Below are positions 56,201-64,000 of a DNA stretch of 64,000 bases, piece after piece (the stretch's first letter is position 1; each line of letters opens with the position of its first letter). The notes under the pieces are model-generated. The model saw only the letters and a program-made list of their open reading frames with translations. It was not told where the DNA came from and did no database searches. This stretch comes from Branchiostoma floridae. Its lineage: Eukaryota; Chordata; Leptocardii; Amphioxiformes; Branchiostomatidae. The stretch is taken from the NCBI RefSeq assembly GCF_000003815.2, contig NC_049984.1, forward strand, positions 4,838,581 through 4,902,580, in the 5' to 3' direction. Position numbers and translations under genes: made by a program.

Positions 56201-56625
56201 TCGTGCTTTCTGTTTTGTAATGTTTTCGTCATGGCCTGCAGGCATAAAGAAAACAGTACTAGAAAACCTTACAAAATACCTAGAAACACCTCCAAAAACA
56301 GCCGGTGCCGAACCTCTGCTTGGAGAGTAATTTGGGCATGTGGGTAGTTATTGATTTGTGCACCACATCTGCAATATTTTCAGGTACTGTAGAATTAAAG
56401 ACCAGCATCTCCATCTTGATGTAATTTTTCTTGTCAACTTCTTTGTTGCAGAACGAGGAAGTTGTGAAGACTGCCGCCCCGGTAGACGAGGCGGCCATGG
56501 CCATTGTCCGAGGCGGAGCCACCCGGGCCCGGGAGGTCTACTATCCCTTCTACACCTGGCCCACCACCATACTCAGGGCTCTGTTGCCGCAGGTCCTCGA
56601 CAATATTGTTATCAATATCAGCTAG
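50210..56625 (+). CDS. 11-beta-hydroxysteroid dehydrogenase 1-like short-chain dehydrogenase, copy B
   Basis: Exons 50210-50297, 50955-51085, 51781-51892, 52520-52738, 53723-53889, 56452-56625; GT/AG junctions, 296 residues, close to vertebrate HSD11B1 (292). N-terminal membrane anchor (SRLACGSLTVLLGAVAVGIY), NADP loop TGFSSGIG, LVLNHVG, catalytic Ser in VVTSSIWGK, and YYCSAKFALDGFFSSLR containing YxxxK (YCSAK). The order and the DGFFSSxR motif are those of the 11-beta-HSD1 group, ER-anchored reductases of steroids and other carbonyls. The substrate here is unknown. The intron before the last exon contains an N gap, tandem repeats and a duplicated MITE. Copy A lies 6 kb upstream. Confidence 0.88.
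50661..50768. mobile_element. Hairpin MITE in SDR-B intron 1
   Basis: GGGCAACGATCGCAAGGAGA and AAACGTAATTTA on the left are repeated inverted at 50729-50765 (TAAATTACG, TTTTTCTCCTTGCGATCGTT). Absent from SDR-A, so inserted after the duplication. Confidence 0.65.
52247..52495. mobile_element. Harbinger-like MITE, copy 3 (249 bp), in SDR-B intron 3
   Basis: Ends GGCCACAGCAAGTAAATTCT and TTTATTTGCTGTGGCC; TAA on both sides (52244-52246, 52496-52498). It is about 25 nt before exon 4, the same place as the remnant in SDR-A. Confidence 0.78.
52925..52969. repeat. (TA)n microsatellite
   Basis: Alternating TA with short interruptions in SDR-B intron 4. Confidence 0.9.
53100..53290 (+). mobile_element. 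SINE (plus strand) in SDR-B intron 4
   Basis: B-box-like GGTTTCGAATCC at 53098-53109 is followed by the body seen in 27513-27697 (CTTGTGCCCTTGGGAAAG, TGGGTACCTGACTTCGGTTA). A truncated homologue sits in SDR-A at about 46270-46340. Confidence 0.6.
54242..54885. repeat. Diverged tandem array, about 4 units of ~150 bp
   Basis: Units start near 54308, 54460, 54611 and 54759 with (GCG)CTGTATCTC-GAACG-type motifs, then ATTTTTGGTACGTG, GGTTTGATTTTGGGCC and TTGAACTTGACA at similar offsets. Divergence between units is high, so it is old. Confidence 0.75.
55243..55967. other. Assembly gap (725 N)
   Basis: Run of N within SDR-B intron 5. ORFs crossing it are artefacts. Confidence 1.
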
Positions 56626-58032
56626 GGAACTATTTTTGTTTTAATCAAAGAAAAACAAAGGAAAAAAAGAAGCTTCAGACGGAGATATTAGCATCTGTAT
56701 TTGCTTTATTACCTCAATGTTATCGCCAACTTACAGTTTTCAATTTGCCGCCTTTAGTTTTAGATTAGCATAAGTTATCTCCCGCCAAAGTTACTTCCTG
56801 CCACTTGTAGCCACGGGAAGCTCCAGCTAGGGAGCCCAGGGGCGGCTGGAGCTTAGAACAGTAGGAAGCCCGCGCAGAAGGAAGACAGAGGGCAGAAAAG
56901 GCCTGGAGACCAACTCTAGGAAAATTGGGCCTGGTGGAGATCAACCCCAGGAAACTTAGGCCTAGAGATTATTTCTCCAGGAAATTTAGGCTTGGAGACA
57001 AGTGTACTCCAAGAAGAAGAAGAAGAAGAAGAAGAAGAAGGCATCAGAGGACAGTCAGCCAGTAGCCGGGAGACCAGACTAAGTTTTACGATTAAGAGCT
57101 CACCTTGGAATATGAACTGAGGAGAATCACAGGACACAGGAATTCACTGAGGACACAACAAGGGACCCACTTAAGAAGATTCAGACAAGGGGATAAAACC
57201 AGAACTTTCCAGTTTAGTTGGCGGCCTTTGTACAACTACTAACACTGCTAGATTAAACCGTCAAAACGTAAGTCTGCGAGTGCGTGTCCTCTCTCTCAAG
57301 ACTCCTCAGCAAAGACAAGGTGAGTTCAGTCAAAACATTCTCTAGACCCCGACCCTGGCTGAAGCGCTGAGAGTCAGCGCGCTTACAGTAAAACTTAGTG
57401 GTCCTGGAAGGATTCAAGTAAAAACTGGTGGTCATAGGAGACCATAGGACTCAAGTAAAACTTATGGTCGACAGGAACCAGTAAAACTGGTTATAGGACT
57501 CTAACGAGTAAAACTTATTGGTCAAGGACTCTAACGAGTGAAAGTACCAAGAGAACTGTCGCTAAAGTGGTATGCAGTTCGAAGGATTACAGCAAAGGGC
57601 TGTGAATATTAAGGAATTGTCTGTCGAGGCTAGCAAGGCCTGCAAGTGTTATCTACAGGAAACAAAGGCCTCTTGAGTAGGTTGACATATCCGAATGTGG
57701 TTGATGATTGATGACCTAACTCAGAGGAAGTAGCAACCCCCTTGCAGCAGGTCACCTTACCGTAAAACAGATAATTGTTGCAAGAAGTTACCATTGTCTG
57801 TTTATGCGTCTGAAAGGGGAAGAATTTAACCTTTTCAGAATTTAGTCCGACTGTCAAGTGCAAGGACATTGGGTAATCGTGTATTGTATTACATCGCATG
57901 TGAATACCTCTGTACAACGACAAATACCACCAGACAGAACAATTAGCAGTTTTAGGGTATCCTGAGTGACAGCACAGCTGTGTGATCAGAACAGACCTCT
58001 GAAGGCCAAGCAAAACTTGGACAGTAAACAGA
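56626..58032 (+). other. 3' flank of SDR-B and 5' leader of the BEL/Pao element
   Basis: To about 56760 it matches the SDR-A 3' flank. A possible 5' LTR is 56806-57387 (TGTAGCCACG to GCGCTTACA); it contains a (GAA)n run at 57010-57040 and ATAAAA at 57195. After it, AGTAAAACT motifs repeat several times (57385-57540). The LTR limits are uncertain because the 3' LTR is outside the window. Confidence 0.4.
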
Positions 58033-61000
58033 ATGGAGGAGAAGGACTCCTCTACAGTAGGTGTAGAGGGAGAAGAGAAAAATGAGAATCTACAAAAAAG
58101 AGTGCCTAAGAAGGCAGAGTGGCAAATAGTAGAAGAGAAGAGAAGAAAGAAAGTATTCAGATCCTCTGTGTTGGGAAAGCTTACGAGCAAGGCCAACGCA
58201 ATAAAGTCCTGGATGGAAAGTCCAGAAAACAAGTGGTACGTACAAGGCGAGCTGACATTGTGGCGTGAGACGTATGAGGAATTGAAAGAAGCACATAGAG
58301 AATATCAGCTTACCCTGTCACCGGAACAGGCGGAAGAAGATAACAAGCAGTGGGCTGCTGACAAGTTTGAATCAGCAGAAATCTTCTATCACGAAGTGGA
58401 AAGGTGGATGGATATAAGTACAGATCACACAGAACCCCTCGGGGCAGATGGATTAAGTCTAACAGTCAAACCGTCGGACAGTGTTTCTCAAACAGGTTCA
58501 CTAGGAAGGCGATCGGTTCAGAGTCGTACAAGTACAGCTTCTCGAGTAGACTCTGAAATTAAAAGGCTAGAGCTGATGGTCCAGGCCACTGCACTGCAGG
58601 AGAGATTAGCTCTAGAAAGGAAGTCCTTGGAGATCGAACAGGAAAAACAGCTGTTAGCGATAAGGACTGAGATTTCCGTAGAGGATGCGAAGATCAAGAT
58701 GTTCAAGGACATGGAAGAGCAGGAGCTCAGAGGTGATAAACACGGCGGGGAAGAACATCCCAAGTGGCGTTCACCTGTCTTGGATCCCAACATCCTCAGC
58801 TATGTACCTCGTCAAGTAAAGCAAGAAGAACAGGGGCATAGCGTACTCTGGACGGCTACAGATAAGACAAGGCAGAAGAAGCGTGAGTATAGTAACTCGG
58901 AGCGAAGGGATCACAATCTTGGCTACAGTGCTTTGAGGATGCCAAGCGGTCGCACATTGTACCAGCCTCCAGTTCGTACACCTCAGCAACCCCCAAACGC
59001 CACAAACGACATGTTGCAAACAAGTACAACTCTGCCACCTGAACCAAAGCAGAACATCTCCGTCAGTAAAGGATTACCACAGCATGTTGACAACGTGGTA
59101 AGTCAGCAAAGAAGTGAGCAAGGGAACACAGTCACCACAACCCCTGAGGAGTTTCTGCAAGGGCTAGTGAGTGCACAGGCAGAGGTCACCAAGCTGATGG
59201 TGGAACACAACAAACAAGCCAGCCTGCCAACGAGAGCTATCAGTGTTTTCGATGGTGACCCACTGAAGTACACAACATTCGTAAGGGCATTCAAACATGC
59301 GATAGAAGACAAAACATCAGATGCAGAAGACCGTTTGTCATATCTACAACAGTATACCAGAGGGGAGGCCAAGAAGATTGTGGACAGCTGTTTCCTAATG
59401 GATCCTGAAGAAGGATTCAGGAAAGCAAAGGAATCCCTACAAGAAAGGTATGGGACACCCCACAAGATATCTCGGGCGTACTCCGTGCAAGTCTCCAAGT
59501 GGCCAGAGATCAAGGCAGAAGACAAAGCGGCCTTGAAGAATTTCGTCTTGTTCTTAATGGAATGTAAAAACGCCATGAGTGGAGACAGGTACCTGAGAGA
59601 GTTGGATCATTATTCCAACATCAAGTTGCTTGTGGACAAGCTTCCTTTCAAGCTAAGAGAAAGGTGGAGAAGGCACTCTCACGGAATAGTGAAGGAACGC
59701 TCAGTCACTTTCAGTGACTTTGCTGCCTTCGTGCAGAAAGAAGAGGACGTGGTCTCTAATGAGGTCTTTGGCGATCTCAACAACAGAGAGAAGAGCCAGA
59801 GTTCTAGCTTCAAACAGAAGCATGGACCTAGGAGGGGTTCAAGCTTAGCAGTAGCTATGGCAACAGACAGTGCAGAAACTGAGTCTACAGGTGGCTGTCT
59901 GTACTGTGCGAAACCCAATCATTGCCTGAACGACTGTAGGGTGCTCGGCGCCAAACCAATGGACGAACGCCTGCGGTACATCAAAGGCCAAGGTTTGTGC
60001 TTTGGTTGCTTGAAAGCTACAACACACATGGCGAGGGACTGCAGGCAGCGGGCAGAGTGTAAGAGGTGTCAAAAATCTCACCCTACTGTGTTACACCGGG
60101 ATGCTGGAACGGTGCCCAAGAAGACGGCTGCAGTAGGACGAGTACTACGCACCGGATGTAGCTGGGAAGGAGTGCCACCGATAATTCCTGTGAAGGTCCG
60201 CAGCAAGACCACAAACATCACAGTCGAAACATATGCTTTCTTGGACTCGGGAAGCGATGTGGTATTCTGCACCGAGGCCTTAAAGGATCAGCTGAAGACA
60301 AGTGGCAGGAAAACAAAGTTGAAGCTGAATACAATTAATGACACCAAAGCAGTGCAGAGCGAAGTCCTGCATGACCTAGAGGTCATGGACTTGAAAGGGG
60401 AAAACACAATCCCCATAGCAACAGCATACACGCAAAAGAAAATACCTGCATCCAAGACAAACATCATAACGACGAAGGACCTTACGGCATGGCCATATCT
60501 CAATGAGGTAGACGTGCCTCAGATTGATGCAGAAATTGGATTGTTAATTGGTAACAACGTGCCTAAGGCTGTAGAGCCCTGGCAGGTAGTTCACAGTCAA
60601 GGCGGAGGTCCATACGCCATCAGGACGGTACTAGGATGGTCAGTAAATGGACCCCTCAAGGGGGCCAGTGATAACAAGGCCAATGTCAACAGAATCAGTC
60701 TGGATCAACAGCTGACAGAGTATTTCAACAATGATTTCAACGAAACAAAGGATGATAAGAAAGAAATGTCAGTGGAAGATCAAAGGTTTATGAAGATCGT
60801 ATCAGAAGGCACGAAGAAAGAAGATGGCCATTATCAGATTCCGTTACCCTTCAGAAACGGTCCACCAGAGCTGCCAAACAACAAGCAAGTAGCCCTACAA
60901 AGAGCTAACCATCTAAGAAGGAAGATGACGAAAAATGGCAGCTTCCAAGAAGAATACACCCTGTTCATGCAGAAAATAATAGAAAAGGGCTACGCGGAAC

Positions 61001-64000
61001 GGGTACCCACAGAACAGCTGAAGACTGAGTCAGGCCGGGTATGGTACGTTCCCCACCACGGGGTGTACCATCCGCAAAAGGGAAAGATGCGAGTTGTCTT
61101 CGACTGCGCCGCATCCTACGCCGGCACCTCCCTCAACAAGGAGCTGCTTCAGGGTCCAGATCTGACCAGCACGCTGTTCGGAGTGTTAACTCGGTTCAGA
61201 CAGGAACCCGTGGCCTTGATGGCAGATATTGAAGCAATGTTCTCCCAGGTTAAAGTACCATCAGAGGACAGGGACTATCAGCGCTTCATGTGGTGGCCGG
61301 AGGGTCAGATAAACAAACCGCTGGAAGAGTATCGTATGACAGTGCACGTGTTTGGTGCGACGTCCTCCCCTAGCTGTGCCAACTACGCTTTGAAAAGATT
61401 GGCGGATGACTGCAAGGATCAGTATGATGAAGAAGTGCTGAAAGCAATCAAAGGTGATTTCTATGTTGATGACCTGTTAAAATCAACAGAAACTGTAGAG
61501 AAAGGACAGTGTTTGGCCGAGGATATCCGAAGTGTGTGTGGCACTGGAGGTTTTAGGCTGACTAAATGGATCAGCAATTATCAGCAAGTTATCAAGGCTG
61601 TACCAGTGACTGAGAGGGCGGAGGAAGTTAAGAACCTAGACCTGAAATATAACAGTATGCCCACAGAAAGGGCACTGGGCATGCTGTGGAATGTGCAAAC
61701 TGACACGCTGGGCTACCGAACCCTCAGTACAGAAAAGCCGGCCACGAGAAGGGGAATATTGTCAGTGGTCAGCTCCTTCTACGACCCCTTGGGAATGGTA
61801 GCACCAGCACTCTTACCGCCAAAGATGATCCTGCAGGATCTCTGCAAAGAAAGTCTGGGCTGGGATGATGAAATACCGGAAAAACACTTCAATGCCTGGC
61901 AAGAGTGGGAGAGTGACCTACAGTTGCTTAGCAGTAAATTCAAGGTGGACAGGTGTTTGAAACCAAGAAGATTTGGAACACCTACATCTGTACAGCTTCA
62001 CCATTTTGCAGATGCTAGTGAGGTTGGATACGGCACTGCATCGTATGTTAGAATGGAAAACCAAGAGGGCAAAGTCCATTGCACGCTACTTGTGGGAAAA
62101 TCACGAGTGACGCCGCTAAAGAAGATCACCATACCACGACTGGAACTTAATGCGGCAGTAGTTGCAGTCCGCGTGGACTCAATGCTCAAGAGAGAGTTAG
62201 ACCTCAAGGTGGACAGAACGCATTTCTGGACCGACAGTACTACAGTCCTCAAGTACATCAACAATGAGACGTCCAGATTCCACACTTTCGTGGCGAACAG
62301 GCTCGCAACCATAAGACAGGTATCAAGTCCGAGACAGTGGCGCTACGTTGAGTCTGGTTTGAACCCCGCGGATGATGCATCAAGAGGTCAACCCATACAA
62401 GACTTCATCGAGAATGAACGATGGCTAAAGGGGCCACAGTTCCTGTGGCAAGAAGAGAGCCGGTGGCCAAGCCAACCGGACATTATAAGGGTTAATGAGC
62501 CACAGCTCGACCCGGAGATAAAGGTGCATGCAATAGTGGCACAAGAAGTTGAACAGGAGAACCCAGTTGACAAACTTCTACGCCATTACTCGAGCTGGCA
62601 CCGACTGAAGAAGGCTATAGCTTGGCTAGTAAAGGTACGCCAAGCCTTGTTGACAAAGAAGAAGCCACTGAGTCCAACATGCTATGATTTGGAACAAGCA
62701 GAGTTGATTGTCATAAAGCATGTGCAAATGAAGTACAAAGAAGAAGGGATGAGCAGTACCGTCAGAAAGCTGGATCCTAAGTTGGATGCTAAAGGCATCC
62801 TTCGAGTGGGAGGAAGACTGGGAAGATCAACCTTGCCAGTGGAAACAAAACATCCCATACTGCTTCCAAAGAAGTCAAGAGCAGCAGAGCTTATGCTTCA
62901 AGAGCTCCACAGTAACGTGGGACACATGGGAAGGGAATACGTAATAGCCCTGGCAAGAAAACGGTACTGGATACCCAAGATCAACTCCTTAGTGAGAAAG
63001 GTGATAAGCAAATGTGTCGTCTGTCGCAGACAGCGCGGCAAGCCAGGAGAGCAGAAGATGGCGGACTTGCCATCACATCGTGTAACACCAGATGAACCAC
63101 CATTTACCAGAGTCGGTGTAGACTACTTCGGACCGATAGAGGTCAAGAGAGGCCGCAGCACCGTGAAGCGCTATGGAGTAATATTCACGTGTATGGCGAC
63201 TCGCGCTGTACATATTGAAAAGGCAGACTCACTAGATACAGACTCGTGTATCAGTGCACTTAGAAGGTTCGTCGCTCGTCGCGGACAAGTAAAGCAGATA
63301 TGGTCTGATAACGGAACAAATCTAGTAGGGGCCAAGGCTGAGATGGAGAAGGAGATAAAGAAATGGAACGAGCGCCAGATAAGTGAGACCATGCTGAAGA
63401 AGAATGTGGATTGGAGATTCAACCCACCTACAGGCTCACACTTCGGAGCCTGTAGGTGAGTCTGGGAGCGCCAAATACGCTCCATAAGACAAGTTCTCAA
63501 TGCTATAAGCAAACAGAAACTACAAGATGATGAGGGTTTGCGTACCCTGTTCTGTGAAGTGGAATACATCATCAACGGAAGACCCATAACGGCGGTCAGC
63601 ATGGACATTAACGATGTTGAAGCGCTCACACCAAACCATTTGTTGACAATGAGGTCGGGACCAAGCTTGCCACCAAGCTTGACAGACAAGAGCGACCTGT
63701 ACGCTAAAAGGCGCTGGAAGCAAGTACAATACCTCGCCGACCAATTTTGGAAGAGGTGGACCAGAGAGTACCTCACAGCTCTACAGGAACGCCAGAAGTG
63801 GGGCAAGGTTAGAAGAAACTTTGCAGTAGGAGACATCGTGATAATGAAGGACGATCAAACACCGAGAGGCGCATGGCCGCTGGGCAAAATAGTGCAAGTC
63901 ATGCCCGACAGACGTGGACTAGTGCGTCGAGTGCAGGTCAAGACCCAGCGTAACATCCTGGAGCGACCGATTGACAAACTAGTATGTATTCTGCCGGAGG
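58033..64000 (+). mobile_element. BEL/Pao LTR retrotransposon gag-pol, one in-frame stop, runs off the window
   Basis: One frame is open from 58033 to a TGA at 63457-63459 (1808 codons) and then continues open to 64000. Order by residue: coiled-coil N-terminus; gag-like DUF1759 region (~400-500); CCHC knuckles (CLYCAKPNHCLNDC at ~621, CFGCLKATTHMARDC at ~656); aspartic protease (FLDSGSDVVF, ~736); reverse transcriptase (VFDCAASYAG ~1022, YVDDLL ~1144); RNase H (HFADAS ~1323, FWTDSTTVLKYI ~1400); integrase zinc finger (HMGREYV, CVVCRRQ) and core (VDYFGPI ~1695, SDNGTN ~1758). The order PR-RT-RH-IN with DUF1759/DUF1758 is that of BEL/Pao. The frame after the stop carries the integrase C-terminal part. 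The only visible defect is this stop, so the copy looks young. Confidence 0.92.
63425..63458. repeat. 13-bp perfect inverted repeat creating the pol stop
   Basis: CACCTACAGGCTC (63425-63437) and GAGCCTGTAGGTG (63446-63458) are exact reverse complements around an 8-nt loop. The TGA stop lies at the end of the second arm (63457-63459). Confidence 0.9.

Larger units (their letters stand above)
53890..56451 (+). other. Intron 5 of SDR-B
   Basis: Holds a ~260-bp direct duplication (53981-54240 and 56099-56347), each with a CAGAGGTTCGG-type hairpin MITE (54044-54216, 56155-56331). Between them are a ~150-bp-period tandem array and the N gap 55243-55967. Confidence 0.6.

Overview
The window is animal nuclear DNA, most like a cephalochordate (lancelet, Branchiostoma-like). 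Reasons: short coding exons with GT/AG introns, animal gene families (GFOD, SLC10 with an extracellular domain, 11-beta-HSD-like SDR, LRR-GPI proteins), very dense short inverted-repeat transposons, tRNA-derived SINEs, a Penelope-like element and a BEL/Pao LTR element. The species is an inference. There are three N gaps (2173-2749, 22912-23011, 55243-55967).

Layout. 1-6392 (minus): a peptide-methionine sulfoxide reductase A gene whose catalytic Cys codon is an in-frame TGA. Its 3' UTR holds a well-formed SECIS-like hairpin and then an AATAAA, so it reads as a selenoprotein gene. 7085-8284 (plus): an intronless GFOD-type oxidoreductase, divergent from msrA, with a long 3' UTR. 12802-19124 and 21325-28622 (plus): two tandem SLC10-family transporter genes with identical four-exon structure; between them lie an orphan copy of the promoter region and a duplicated scrap of the last exon. 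31460-41984 (plus): a ten-exon gene for a 519-residue fusion of two bacterial-type glycosyltransferases (TIGR04282 + TIGR04283, the 'rSAM/selenodomain-associated' or arsenosugar-biosynthesis type). 42548-56625: a duplicated two-gene block of an LRR gene (minus) and an SDR gene (plus). The left LRR copy is only a 3' piece, and the left SDR copy has lost its catalytic exon; the right copies look intact. 56806-64000 (plus): a BEL/Pao retrotransposon running off the window, with one in-frame stop made by a 9-nt hairpin-templated insertion.

Mobile DNA fills introns and spacers. Families recognisable from ends and target duplications are: a Harbinger-like family (3-bp TWA duplication), two hAT-like palindromic families (8-9 bp), a Mutator-like family with ends reading CTCCAAGCAGAGG (9 bp), a pogo-like family (CAGTAGAAGCC, TA), three tRNA-derived SINE types and tails of non-LTR elements. 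Shared insertions in the two SDR copies show that some arrived before the block duplicated.

The most notable biology is the Sec-MsrA gene with its SECIS, and the fused two-domain glycosyltransferase gene. Their proximity in the window (about 25 kb) is probably coincidental.
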